From contig CM055092.1 of the NCBI GenBank assembly GCA_029204225.1, positions 81,805,535 to 81,869,534 on the forward strand: a stretch of DNA of 64,000 nucleotides, read 5' to 3'. The notes under the pieces were generated by a model that searched no databases, was not told the DNA's origin, and saw only the letters and a program-made list of their open reading frames with translations. Each line of letters opens with the position of its first letter. The stretch's first letter is position 1. The position numbers and the translations under genes are program-made. Positions 1 through 10,600 of this stretch are shown one piece after another. This DNA is from Diphasiastrum complanatum. Its lineage: Eukaryota; Streptophyta; Lycopodiopsida; Lycopodiales; Lycopodiaceae.

Positions 1-470
1 AATGATATACAAAATCAAACACATTGGATGATGTTGTCATGGGACTCTCCTAGTTTTTTTAAACACATCTGCATAGCTAGTTAAGGATTTTAACACTTCT
101 TGGCCTTTCCCAAACCTTTCTAACTTCTTCCATAGTCAACATCTTAGCAAAGGATCAATTCTAAGATGAGAGGGTGGCTTTTACATACTAATTGGCCATG
201 TATCAGCCTCCCCATATCACATTGTATTTCCCCAACCCATTTGCTGTTGATGCTAATAATCTTGGAAATTACTTGCGTTCCAGAAAATGATATACAAAAT
301 CAAACACATTGGATGATATTATATCATTTATTAGCAGAATAATTGTCACGGGACTCTCCTACTTTTTTAAAACACATCTCGATAGCTAGTTAAGGATTTT
401 TATGCTTCTTGGCCTTGCCCAAAGCTTTGTAAGTTCTTCCATAGTCAAAAACTTAGCGGAGGATAAATTC
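1..470 (+). repeat. Two partial copies of the R1 repeat terminus
   Basis: Positions 1-170 and about 283-450 both carry the motif ATGATATACAAAATCAAA followed by the GGGACTCTCCTA stretch. In the R1 copies at 37.97 kb (plus) and 7.2 kb (minus) the same motif marks the end of the repeat. The two copies here differ by a roughly 30-base insertion in the second copy and by point changes. Between them, 176-244 is a partial match to the tandem unit that starts at 501. No gene is seen. Confidence 0.7.
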
Positions 471-500
471 TAAGATGAGAGTCTGGCTTTTACATCCTAA

Positions 501-673
501 TTGGCCATGTATCACCCTCTCCACATCACATTGCATTTCCCCTACCCATTTGTTGGGGTCATTTAGTGTGAGTTTCATTATTTGTGAAACCAGAGAAAAA
601 AAAAGAGCTGAAGAAAAGTTAAGAGAGATTGGAAGAGTTAAGGTGACAAACATTTTTATGTACATATATGTGG

Positions 674-716
<43 letters not shown>

Positions 717-1146
717 TACTAAAAACGTTTGCCCATCGTTGACGAGTGAGGCCAACTGATCTAGTTGACAGCCGTTGATTTGGATGGTGGCTGATGGTTT
801 AGGAGGAAAGCCGATGGTCGTTGACGGGTGGCTGATGTATGTGTATGTATGTACGTGAGTGCATGTGTTTATATATGTGTGTGTATTTGTGAGAGTGCAT
901 ATATTTGTGCATGTGTGTGGGTAGTCTAGCATAGTGTGCCCGCTGATGCCAGGCGGTCGATGATGTGTGTGGCCATGTATCACCCTCCCCACATCACATT
1001 GCATTTCCCCTACCCATTTGTTGGGGTCATTTAGTGTGAGTTTCATTATTTGTGAATCCAGAGAAAAAAAAAGAGCTGAAGAAAAGTTAAGAGAGATTGG
1101 AAGAGTTAAGGTGACAAACATTTTGATGTACATATATGTGGGTGTG

Positions 1147-1178
<32 letters not shown>

Positions 1179-1436
1179 TACTAAAAGCGTTTGCCCATTG
1201 TTGACGGGTGAGGCCAACTGATCTAGTTCACAGCCGTTGATTTGGATGGTGGCTGATGGTTTAGGAGGAAAGCCGATGGTCGTTGACGGGTGGCTGATGA
1301 ATGTGTATGTATGTACGTGAGTGCATGTGTTTATATATATGTGTGTATTTGTGAGAGTGCACATATCTGTGCATGTGTGTGGGTAGTCTAGCATAGTTTG
1401 CCCGCTGATGGCAGGCGGTCGATGATGTGTGTGGCG
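501..1436. repeat. Tandem duplication of a ~470-bp unit with (TA)n tracts
   Basis: A unit of about 470 bases (501-971) is followed by a second copy (972-1436). Each has a TCACATTGCATTTCCCCTAC start, a purine-rich AGAGAAAAAAAAAGAGCTGAAG stretch, a (TA)n microsatellite (about 680-715 and 1147-1172) and GT-rich DNA ending near GATGATGTGTGTGGC. The long antisense open frame across it (328 codons) is internally repeated, because it reads the two units in succession. I do not regard it as a gene. Confidence 0.85.
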
Positions 1437-1841
1437 CAAAATGTGTTTTCAAGCATACAACATCGGAACTGAGCAACAATGGGTCCGGTGGGTTTCTGTT
1501 GAGCCCACGAACCTTTGGACACCTACCGTCCGAGGTTCAAACGGATTTTGCTCCCTGACTGCCTTTAGGGTTTCTGGTTCGGATGCACGTTTTGCTGTGA
1601 GTACTGAACTGTTTGGAGGCCGGTTTAGTCTTGTAGATTTTGATTCCACACTAAAAATGGCATAACTTTTTAGTGGTAAGTCCAAATTTAGCAAATTTTG
1701 GTGCATTGGAAAGCGCTCAACAAGGGCTTTCCAATGATATGTAAGATGAATACTTTTGACCACGATTAAAAAGTTATGGTAGGTCAAAAGTATTAGTGTT
1801 ATAATATTTTAATAATATAAACTACATCTTGCACGAATTCT
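1437..1841. other. Unassigned spacer with an imperfect inverted repeat
   Basis: No supported gene. A GCATAACTTTTTA-type arm near 1660 and a TAAAAAGTTATGG arm near 1767 are inverted copies. Between them GGAAAGC and GCTTTCC form a smaller hairpin (about 1708-1733). This could be part of a decayed LTR or of a MITE. No target duplication was found. Confidence 0.35.
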
Positions 1842-2172
1842 TAAATGGAACACCATTTACGCATTGGGGTCGAATGTACATGATCATGCCTAGTGAAAAC
1901 CTTCTTGAGGCTGGTTTGGGCCTTTCTGCATTGAGTGGTATTGAGGTCCCTTTAAATAGTGTTGTGACATTGATGCCATGTGCAGGACCTCAATACAATT
2001 GGGGTGATTGGCATGATTTGTGTCGTCACCAATGGAGGATGCAAGTATATGGCTTGAATTCAAATGCTTGTTCTTTAGAGGAGCAACGCATGCAAGGAGG
2101 CAACATCTCAAGGGCAAATTGTACATACATTGATGGACGTCCAGATGTGCATGGAAACATCGTTACATATAT
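1842..2172 (+). pseudogene. SET-domain fragment (copy 1), CACTA-associated
   Basis: About 110 codons in one frame match the SET-domain ORF on the minus strand at 56.7-57.1 kb almost residue for residue. The fragment holds the N-terminal SET motif (EAGLGLSALSGIEVPLNSVV), a PYAG-like turn (here PCAG), and the run TYIDGRPDVHGNI that leads into the cofactor-binding part. It stops there, before the INCS and GEEL motifs of the fuller copy, and is fused at 2172 to CACTA tnp2 sequence. SET domains methylate protein lysines using S-adenosylmethionine. This fragment lacks the catalytic C-terminal half and cannot be active alone. Homology to copy 2 begins abruptly at TTAAATGGAACACC. Where copy 2 has a 5-base deletion, this copy still reads through, so the break in copy 2 is secondary. 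Confidence 0.75.
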
Positions 2173-2293
2173 ATGGATGGGATGATGAGGGTACCTTCAG
2201 ATTCACCTGCATGGAAACACATCAAGAAAGAGTATCCGAGCTTTACCAACGAGTCAAGAAATGTGAGATTTGGTCTTGCAACAGATAATTCAG
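2173..2293 (+). pseudogene. CACTA tnp2 transposase fragment fused to SET
   Basis: About 40 codons encode the conserved N-terminal stretch of the CACTA (En/Spm) transposase tnp2: SPAWKHIKKEYPSF followed by RNVRFGLATD. The same stretch occurs at 47.8 kb (plus) and 54.1 kb (minus). It follows the SET fragment in the same orientation, with a frame change at the join, and is cut at ATAATTCAG where repeat R1 begins. The copy at 54.07 kb has exactly the same tnp2/R1 junction, so this chimera was duplicated as a unit. Confidence 0.8.
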
Positions 2294-3370
2294 TGTAGAA
2301 CTTGTTACCTTTGCAATAAAGCATATTGTTTCCATGATCCATCGTGGATATGTAGCATAACGCACATGAGCTTCTTTTCCATTTACTCATCGAACAAAAA
2401 ATCATTTCTGTTTGGTCCAATATGTGTCATGTTGATATACGGATTAGAGCTAGAGAGCAATCAAATACAAATTATTCGGGTTCGTGATAAGGTATCATAT
2501 GTCTCGTCGGATTTCATGTATCTTGATGGGAATGAATCGTAGTTATGTGAATGCACATTAACAATCATAGGTTATGTCTGATCATAAGACTACCTTTCCA
2601 GTCTGCATATGGTCAGAATGGAAGAAAATCATCATCATTTTTTATGATTATATGCAGAAGAGTTACGTTTTGAGATTTTGAAATGACAGTAGTAGAATAT
2701 CATCAAATAATGAACTTGAAGAAAATTAGCAAGAAATACAGAACATACATCACCGTTATTGCCTCCATAATGGTTGTGAACCAACCGGAAATATATTTTA
2801 TAAGCTTATCTTTCTGTAGATGAAAAAGGTTGGTTAGCAAAATCCATCATTACGCACATGAAAACTACTTGCCTTTTGGTCAGCCTACAAGTATGGGAAA
2901 TTCTGAGAGCAGCTGGTCTTTCTTGTGAAAGTTATTATTGTCATTATTGCACGGGGTCATTGTCGTAGGTGGTGGAAGTCTTGTAGCTGAGTGTAGTCCT
3001 TGGAGGGAGCTAATGGTTTGATGGTGTGTTTATCAATAACTTCTCGATTGTTCTTGCGAAAAGCACTCGATAATCAGAAGACAAAATCTTGGAGATATCT
3101 CCTCAAAGTAGATATATCATATTAATGCCACGTAAGCTTCAAGATTTTTCTTTTGAGTCTATATTAGGTACCAAATAAGCTAGATTTGTCTACAAGAATC
3201 AGGAAGAGTTTTAGTTGTTGAATTCCTTGAAGAAATGCTTTTGTCAAGATAGTGTGCATGAAGATAATTCTGGTCTTTAATCACTCAAGAAAGGTGTAGA
3301 AGTATGGTGCTATATATAACATGTCCAATAGATGATGTTATAGTATGGCACTTAAGGCTAGCATGGGCCT
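2294..3370 (+). repeat. Interspersed repeat R1, copy a
   Basis: Begins TAGAACTTGTTACC and runs to GCTAGCATGGGCC. Copies lie at 7133-8697 (minus), about 35003-38016 (plus, interrupted) and 53098-54069 (minus). This copy has the uninterrupted site GAGCTTCTTTTCC near 2369, where the plus-strand copy at 35 kb carries Copia-4. The open frame at 2270-2542 recurs in the other copies but has no recognisable domain. R1 is the sequence found downstream of the expansin gene, so it may be transduplicated 3' flank rather than a classical transposon. Confidence 0.8.
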
Positions 3371-3400
3371 TGAGTGTAGATTTCGGATCACTCTATTTTT

Positions 3401-3803
3401 GGAGCATGACTAAAATGGGTTAGAATGCATTGTGCATTATGGACAGTACATTTTGGAGCATAGTGGTCCAGAACATGTAAAAAAAAATTCAAAATGGCCT
3501 AGAATTGGAAATCTGGAGCAGGACTAAAATAGGTCAGAATTTATTGTGCATTCTAGACAGTACCCTCTAGAGCATAGTGGTCCAGAACGTGTCAAAAAAA
3601 TTTCAAAATTCTCTAAAATTTGAAACAGAGAAAATCTAGCCTGCATGCTCCATCCCACTTGAGTATGGATTTGGGAACACTTTGTTATTGGAGCATGACC
3701 AAAATGGGTTGGAATCTATTGTGCATTATGGACAATACATTCTAGAGCATAGTGGTCCAGAACATGTCAAAAAAAACTCAAAATGCCCTAAAATTCATTA
3801 AAG
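3401..3803 (+). repeat. Three imperfect tandem copies of a ~114-bp unit
   Basis: Units start at about 3401, 3514 and 3690 with GGAGCATGACTAAAATGGG-type sequence. Each contains GAGCATAGTGGTCCAGAAC and ends in an A-rich tract. Identity is roughly 80-85 percent by eye. An inverted partial copy, with the downstream TTTTTAGCATGTACT and ATCCTCCATCCAT sequence, lies at 55195-55385. 3804-3894 is flanking repeat DNA. No coding potential is seen. Confidence 0.75.
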
Positions 3804-3913
3804 GTAGTACATGCTAAAAAAGGATGATCCAATTTGTGTGAGCACTATGGATGGAGGATGTATTTTTGGAGGATGGAGGGCTTTGTTGAAATGAGAGGAG
3901 ACAAGCAAGCAAA

Positions 3914-4550
3914 TGGCCATTACTCACATTAATTGGTTGTTGTCCATATTAGGACAATATGCATTTTAGACTCAGAGATAGACTTTATAAAAGTTATTTT
4001 AGTCAAAGTTTATTTGAACTACTTTGGAAAGTGTGGGAAAATTAGGAGGTCAAGGTTGGACACATTCTAATTTAAATGTTAGATACATTGAATCTAGTAT
4101 ATTGTTGATAAGGTTTTTCAACTAGAAGAGATTTGGAGGGAAACCAAACTCATTAATGAGACATGGATCTACTATATATAGTTGTACACACGTGGGAGGA
4201 GTTACATTGTTTATCTCTTTTCTCATTTGTGCTAATACATGAGATCTCTTTGGGATTTCACACTCATAGGTGCACATTGGTGGTAATATCTCAACTTTTT
4301 GTGTGTAGAATCAAATTGTATGATGTTTGTTGCATTCACACGTGTGAAATACAGTAGGTTATTGGTTTTGTATGTACAGCAATAGTACTCTAGCATTCAT
4401 ATCTTATTTTGTCAAGATCTATTAGAGTTTGAAGCTTCTATGTATTGATAGAGCTAGTTTTCTACATTGCCAATGGTGCTAGATGTGCTATATTTCATAT
4501 CCAAATATTAAAGGGACATATTGGATCTTAATGATCTGAAATTCTTTACA
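3914..4550 (+). mobile_element. Copia-2-family LTR (solo/relic) within S1
   Basis: Matches the 3' LTR of Copia-2 (28190-28826): it starts TGGCCATTACTCAC after a purine-rich GGAGGAGACAAGC run and ends ATCTGAAATTCTTTACA. An internal TATATATAG lies near 4174. The element body is not present upstream (T3 tandem repeats lie there), so this is the 3' end of a lost element carried by the segmental duplication. The 64-codon frame at 4163 is LTR sequence, not a gene. Confidence 0.75.
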
Positions 4551-4878
4551 GTGGCCTAGTCATTATAGATTCCTACAATATTGGCAAAAATGTGTAGTAT
4601 AAAAGATATACCGTTCTCCCATAGAGAGATGAATCTTTTCTGATGGATTATAAGTGTAAAATGGATAATGTCGAAGGTAAGGTGTGTGATATTCAGAGCC
4701 AACCACCACAATGACAAGGCTGGTTATCCACAAATATTGGTTTAAATTGGCATCCAATAACACCATTGTGAAACAATATATGTCATCTTTTAGAGAACTA
4801 GGATAAATAGTAAGCAACCTTTCTTACAGAGACAAGCATACAGATTCAACCAAATAGAATAAAAAAAGGTTGCTTGAT

Positions 4879-5340
4879 CACTACAATAATTGTTGCGATT
4901 TCTAACGGAATTTCTGACGTAAAATCTTGTTAATTTTTTTTTTTTAATTGACGCAGGTGTCGGAAAACGCATGGCAATAAAGTTATCAAAATCCGTCGCT
5001 TTTAAAATCCATCAATATCCGCCGATGACAAGCCCAGAACTAGCAACCGAAAAAAAACAATTGTCAAAAAATATGCCATATGGACATCGGATTTCGACGA
5101 CCACGTGAGACGTCAGAATCCGACAAAAAATTTTTTTCCTTTCAGAATCCAACAAGTTTTTTTTTCCTGTTGGAATATGACCGATGGGACATAAAAATCT
5201 GTCTTATTTTTGTTTTTGGAATTTAACAAGTTTTTTATTTTTATTTTTAATTCTATATTTATTTTTTTATCGAAATTTGACCACTTTTAAATGTGTCGAG
5301 ATTTTGACATTGTTGAAAAATAGAAAAAATTTATGATACG
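4879..5340 (+). mobile_element. CACTA element terminus with subterminal repeats
   Basis: Begins CACTACAATAATTGTTGCGA. The partner at 29155 reads CACTACAAGAATTGTTGCGA. CACTACAAGAA is the classic terminal inverted repeat start of En/Spm elements. The next 400 bases carry repeated GTCGGA / TCCGAC-type words (for example CGTCAGAATCCGAC and CAGAATCCAACAAG), as expected for subterminal transposase-binding repeats. The bases before it (CTTGAT) are the same in both copies because the flank was co-duplicated. I did not find the opposite terminus, so the element is probably truncated or its 3' end is diverged. Confidence 0.65.
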
Positions 5341-7132
5341 AACACTTACAAACCAATTCCATAATACGAACTCTTACTTCAGTGTGGATATTATGACAAG
5401 AACTGCAAATACACTATGTATGCCATATAGTACTACATAGCAAGTAACCTCTTACAATCATTTCAAACACGTTGAATGAATATTTAGATCAACTATGATT
5501 CACAATATTAATCAAGTCACTAATACACTACAAACCCATTCATTAACTGGTATGAAAACTAAAATAAATTGCAACCAAACATACTCCAATTGATAAGAAG
5601 TGCATACGGAAAATGAATGATTATGAAAAATGACATAGATGAAACAAACTAAAATTAGACAAAGCCATACTGTAGTGCAATTTTCTAGTCAAAATTTCAA
5701 AATTTTAACAACTACAATCATTGATGCTGATTTTCTAGAAAAAAATGTGCTAGATGTATCTCATATGTGCAAAATCTGCTATTATGCCACTTCTTATTGA
5801 TATACGAATGTGGCTATGTTAAAGAGTAGCTATGAAATTCTATGGCATGTTCAAATGTCATAATCAATTTTCAAATGACAGTTATATCAGACAAATTAGA
5901 GCTATTTTTACTATGTTACTATTTTTAGTAAGTTTGTTAAATAGCAATAAGCTATTTTTAGCAACACTCATAAGTGACTTTGATGGATGATAATATCGAC
6001 AGTAAATGGCAATTTTTTGCCATATTGTAATGATGAAATGTATTTTATATCATGATTAATAAAAGATGCCTAGGTACCTTTAAGGCACTGACTTAAGTTT
6101 CAAGGAAAGGTCCAAAGGCTAAGGGTCCTGCAAACAACAACAATCAAAGTTCAGTTCAAGACGAAAACAACAAATCAGCGAAAATACGACAATTAAATCA
6201 ATGATCGTGACAAATAATACCCTCTTGAAGATTAGGGATGTCCTTGAAGAATTAGGACCATGACCTTAAGGTCCAAAAAGATTCCACAAAATAAAATACG
6301 TTGGCAAGTTCAAAATCGTTCAAACAGCAATTAACGATGATCCATCAAAGATTATCAAAGACAATTTGGAATTTCTAGCTCAAATCAAGGATTTAGTAAC
6401 ATTGCTTCACAATTGAAGGGGTTCTGGATAAAAATCGATAAATCCTTATCGATTGAGGACACTGCAAAATATACCAGTCAAAATAAAATTTTGCAGGTGA
6501 TAATGCTTATAAGACATTCAGGTGTCTTGGAAGAAAATAATTGACGAGGTCAAAACAATGGGAATGACCAATATATACTAGGATGATCAATTTCAAAATT
6601 ATGTTGAGAGGCCAAACGCATATTCATGTGATGGTTTTTAAAATGAAACAAAGAAATGACGTGGAAGGTGCTATAAGCTTATTGAAGAAAATACACTTCT
6701 AAAAGTCATTGGAAGAGGTCCTACCATGGACTCTTCAATAATTCAGAGCGCACATATCCTTAATCGACACTTGTCAAATGGACCTAAAACTTTTTATCAG
6801 AATGAGTAAAGTCGAATTCTATGAAATGGATTCAATGGAAAGCCAAAAATGGATGGTGTTTCAAAGTGAGAGGTTGGTAACTGCCTCGTTCTCTCTCTCA
6901 CGAGGTATTGGAGGGAGAAGCATGGAGGGATTCAGTCTGCAGAGAGAAGAAGAGGAGAGTTTTTGTTTTTGGTGAAGAGAGTATTCTTGCATTCAATGAT
7001 CAGAAGATTGTATCCTTGCATTCAATGAGCATAGCGATCATTCATCATTCCTACAATGAGTGGAGAGAACATTACTGCATTCAACCAGGGATTTTGTTTT
7101 TGTTTTGAGTGAGCAGAGAAAGGTAAATCCAT
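5341..7132. other. AT-rich non-coding part of S1
   Basis: No recognisable gene. The notable point is near-identity with 29622-31440 (see findings), stronger than in the flanking LTR part. Short open frames near 6778-7108 are shared with the partner copy at 31073 and have no domain. Confidence 0.5.
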
Positions 7133-8539
7133 AAGTTAGAAAGGTTTGGGAAAGGCCAAGAAGTGTTACAATCAGATGTGTTTAAAAAAACTAGGAGAGT
7201 CCCATGACAACATCATCCAATGTATTTGATTTTGTATATCATCTGCTTGAATGCAAGTAATTTCCACGATTTAAAGATGTGTCTTGATGAATGGCTGTAT
7301 AGGCGATATAGATTATAGAATTTTATAAATTTCAAGAAGGAAATTCTATGTTGGATTGAACTTTGTCTTCTATGCTAAGAAAGGCCCATGCTAGCATTAA
7401 ATGCCATACTATAAGATCATATATTGGTACTTCTATACCTTCCTTGAGTGATTAAAGACCAGAATTATCTTCATGCACACTATCTTGACAAAAGCATTTC
7501 TTGAAGGAATTCAACCACTAAAACTCTTCTTGATTTGAAAAATCTAGCTTATTTGGTGCCTAATATAACCTCAAAAGAAAAATCTTGAAGCTTATGTGGC
7601 ATTAAAATGATATATTTACTTTGAGGAGATATCTCCAAGATTTTGTCTTGCAATAATGACAATAATAACTTTCGCAAGAAAGACCAGCTGCTCTCAGAAT
7701 TTCCCATACTTGTGGGCTGAAAGGCTAGTAGTTTTCAGGTGCATAATGGTGGATTTTGCTAACCAACCTTTTTCACCCTTCTGATATTGATGTTAGATGA
7801 GATTCACTAGTTTATTGAAAGTGGCATGAGGACACCATGAAAATCTATAGAAAGATAAGCTTATAAAATATATTTCCGGTTGGTTCACAACCATTACGGA
7901 GGAATGGTGGGACATTTATAGTCAGCAATAACGGTGATGCTTGTATTGTATTTCTTGCTAATTTTTTTCAAGTTCATTATTTGATGATATTCTACTGCTG
8001 GCATTTCAAAATCTCAAAACGTAACTCTTCTGCATAAGATCATAAACAATGATGATGATTTTCTTCCATTCTGACCACATGCAGACTAGAAAGGTAGTCT
8101 TATGATAAGACAAAACCTATGATTGCTAATGTGTATTCACATAACTACGACTCATTCCCATCAAGATACATGAAATCCAATGAGACATATGATACCTTAT
8201 CACGAACCTGAATGATTTATATTTGATTGCTCTCTAGCTCTACTCCATGTATCAACATGATACATATTGGACCAAACAGAAATGATTTTTTGTTCGATGA
8301 GTAAACTGGAAAAGAATTGTTAGCATGTGTGACCAAAACACAGCCTACGGATGTCAGAGGTGGCAGAGGTTGATATGTTCAGGAAATTGGCTCCATATGC
8401 AGGATTCTAAAAGATTACGGGTTTTTCTCTTGTGTGTTAGTCCAGCATGGTAATCCATGCAACCATTTTCTTGGCATGTACGCTCCCTTTCTATGTCATA
8501 TAAGCACTCTACGTTGGCTGTCAATGTAGCGAATATCTC

Positions 8540-8570
<31 letters not shown>

Positions 8571-8697
8571 GCCTGCCTTGGTTTTCCAGCAAGTGCTGTG
8601 AGATAACCCAACAAGAAGTTCACGTGCGCGATGCTGGATATCCACGATGGATCATGGAAACAATATGCTTTATTGCAATGGTAACAAGTTCTAGACT
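7133..8697 (-). repeat. Interspersed repeat R1, copy b (3' flank of expansin)
   Basis: Reverse orientation relative to R1a. It runs from TCTAGAACTTGTTACC at about 8697 down to the GGGACTCTCCTAG terminus at about 7190, then AAACACATCTGATTG to 7133. It contains the segment with TCTATGCTAAGAAAGGCCCATGC that R1a lacks, so it is longer at that end. It is split by a solo Copia-4-type LTR at 8318-8613. It is directly continuous with the expansin 3' flank (8698-8888). Confidence 0.8.
8318..8613 (+). mobile_element. Solo LTR of the Copia-4 family
   Basis: Starts TGTTAGCATGTGTGACC and ends GAGATAACCCAACA. These are the same ends as the two LTRs of Copia-4 at 35091-36737. Flanks are AGAAT (8313-8317) and AGAAG (8614-8618), a near-perfect 5-base target duplication equivalent (on the other strand) to the CTTCT duplication at Copia-4. 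It carries a (CT)n tract, plus about 80 bases near 8342-8425 not present in the Copia-4 LTRs. A solo LTR normally arises by recombination between the two LTRs of a full insertion. Confidence 0.85.
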
Positions 8698-8888
8698 GAA
8701 TTAAGTTGTGAAATTTCTGCATTTGGAATATGATGGAATAGGCTCCTACAGACTGCACGCCTCTTTTACGTTTATGTTTGAAGAATCAAAAAAATTTCTA
8801 ACACCGATATATATCTACCAGAAAGTGTTGAAAATCATCTGTGAAGTTTGTTTGTAATGAGCAATATTGAGAAATATGCCATTCCTCA

Positions 8889-10236
8889 TTAGAACTGATT
8901 TCCACTGAAGGTTTGACCAAACTGCCAATTTAAAGGGGCAACATCGTAAGACGTGATTTGCATTCCATCGGCTGTCGTGACTTGAAAGGATAAACTTTGG
9001 CCTACTAGTACAGTGTTACATTCCCAGTTCTGTCCCCAGTTTCGCTTCATGCTAATCCAGCCCGTTTCGCAACCTTTAACTGAAACAGCAGATATGTCGC
9101 CCACGCCACCCACATTACTGACCAGCACGAGATTAAACCAGGGGTTGCCGTTGATGGTGAAACGGATACCTCCTTGTTTTTGACATGACACTCTACAAGC
9201 ATCAATCATATATTTCAGACTTTTGACGTCAAAAGGTTCTAATTGCTAAAATTTTAAGCTACTAATCTCTAGAAATGTGACTTTTAATGAATATCATATA
9301 GCAATATAATATTATGATTTAGGAAGTGCAGGAACGCATCCGTTTGAATGCATATATCCCAATTATAGCGAATGCTGAAATGTACTAGCAGCAGTTCTCA
9401 ATCATTGATTACAAATAAATTTTAGTTCCAGGCTATGTCGAACAGATCAGAATAACCAAGTGCATGAATAGGTTACAGTATCTTACAATAGCGATAAGTT
9501 AATCGTAGATTGTGACTGGAATTATATAGTGCTAGCTAATATTGACAATAAAATTCGGTGACCTCAAATGAGATATGCAACATTCGGCAAGTCGCAGAGT
9601 ATATTTACGAAGGAAAGACGACTTTTTAAGCTGCTACCTTCGATAGAGAACAGGTACAATGCCTGCACGCCAAAAAGCGATTTGAGAGAACGCCGGCTGT
9701 GACATATCAAAGTGCTCTCTGGGAACGTTGCACCAACCTCCATTGTCATTCGGAAGGGCGTTGTTTGGAGGGCATAAGTTTGTAGCCGTAATAAACACAG
9801 ATGGGTTTCCAGGGTTGCACCACTGGGTATCGTTCCAACACTTGATTTCGTAGCATCCACCGCAAGCTGCACCATTCTTAAACAATACCGTGCTGAGTGC
9901 TGCTGTATTTGTACCGTAACCCTGGCTGTAGAGGTTGCCATATCCGCATGCGCCATCTAATCACAGCAGAGAGGTTACAACGAGAAGTATGACTCGAAGA
10001 GTGTCATTAAGGAATTCAAAGTTCAAATAATTGTTGCTGTTAAACAATGTGTTCTCTCCTTGCACATGTAAGGCGAGTGACTTACCCATTGTGCCTGTTG
10101 CGTCACTGCCTCCATAGAAGGTAGCATGTGCTTCATTCCAAGAGGATTCAGATGAATCTTGTGCTTGCGAACCTTGGTAACAGCTTAGAATTAACATCGT
10201 CGCCAATGAAGCTGATAGTGTCATGGAACGATCCAT
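8889..10236 (-). CDS. Alpha-expansin (EXPA-type), three coding exons
   Basis: Expansins are secreted wall proteins that loosen cellulose-hemicellulose contacts at acid pH without hydrolysis. Coding exons read 10236-10086, 9956-9638 and 9192-8889. Introns are GT-AG (donors GTAAGT and GTAGCA; acceptors TTAG and TTGTAG), 129 and 445 bases. Joined length is 774 bases, 257 aa plus stop, normal for the family. Residues 1-26 form a signal peptide. HATFYGG and [14 protein letters not shown] mark the start of the GH45-like domain, followed by cysteines in [10 protein letters not shown], the HFDMSQPAF motif (family HFD signature) and [13 protein letters not shown]. The C-terminal CBM63-like domain has RNWGQNWEC and ends [15 protein letters not shown], typical of alpha- rather than beta-expansins. 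I see no stop or frameshift. An acceptor (GTGGCAG) lies 4 bases before the ATG, so a 5'-UTR intron is likely. A partial pseudogene copy lies at 34412-34860. Confidence 0.95.
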
Positions 10237-10600
10237 TCTCCTGCCACAAAAAGATACACAGGTACGTACCCACCGGCTGAGTCACCTACATCGACTGTTA
10301 AGTTCTAATAAACCGAGTAAGACATGCCGCAGGGATGGCAATGCAATGCTCATACGCTGATGCGCGTGAGGCCTCTACGTTCATCAAAGATGGTGCCCTT
10401 ACCTTATTGCAATGCTGCGTCGACCTTGATTGCAGAGTAGGTAAATGAACCCTCTGAGATCGGTGCTCTTAGTAGAAGAGTAGCCGGAGGAGGAGGATGG
10501 TAATGCGGAAAAATAGTGAGAGCAGCAGTGAATGAGGAAAAGAGAAGAGGATCATCATTATAGTCTTCTTCAATTTAGGGTTGCTGCTGATTACGTGGAC
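10237..10600 (-). promoter_or_regulatory. Expansin 5' UTR, leader intron and putative core promoter
   Basis: On the minus strand GCAATAAG|GTAAGGGC gives a donor at 10402 and TTTTTGTGGCAG|GAGAATG an acceptor ending at 10241. This predicts a leader intron of about 160 bases just before the start codon. The upstream leader is pyrimidine-rich (CATCCTCCTCCTCCGGC near 10480-10500). A TATAATG element near 10555-10562 could serve as a TATA box. The transcription start is not determinable from sequence alone. Confidence 0.5.

Larger units (their letters stand above)
3895..7132 (+). repeat. Segmental duplicate S1 (partner at 28171-31440)
   Basis: Alignable end to end with 28171-31440 in the same orientation (offset about 24.28 kb). 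It contains a Copia-2-family LTR (3914-4550), a short spacer, a CACTA-like terminus (4879 on) and about 1.8 kb of AT-rich non-coding DNA. Similarity is uneven. The first 1.4 kb has frequent substitutions, whereas about 5340-6680 shows only a handful of differences before a 13-base indel near 6683. The right end is sharp at AGGTAAATCCAT, where R1 starts here and unrelated DNA starts at the partner. Short frames at 6778-7108 lie inside it and look fortuitous. Confidence 0.9.

Noticed and set aside
453-1439. 328-codon antisense open frame with histidine/threonine-rich repeats
   Set aside because: It simply reads the two tandem 470-bp units and their (TA)n tracts, and has no domain or gene context.
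4163-4357. 64-codon ORF repeated at 28439-28633
   Set aside because: It lies wholly inside the Copia-2-family LTR, so the conservation is that of the LTR.
8354-8758. 134-codon minus-strand frame next to expansin
   Set aside because: It crosses the solo LTR and its (CT)n tract, and equivalent frames in other R1 copies differ. Not a gene.
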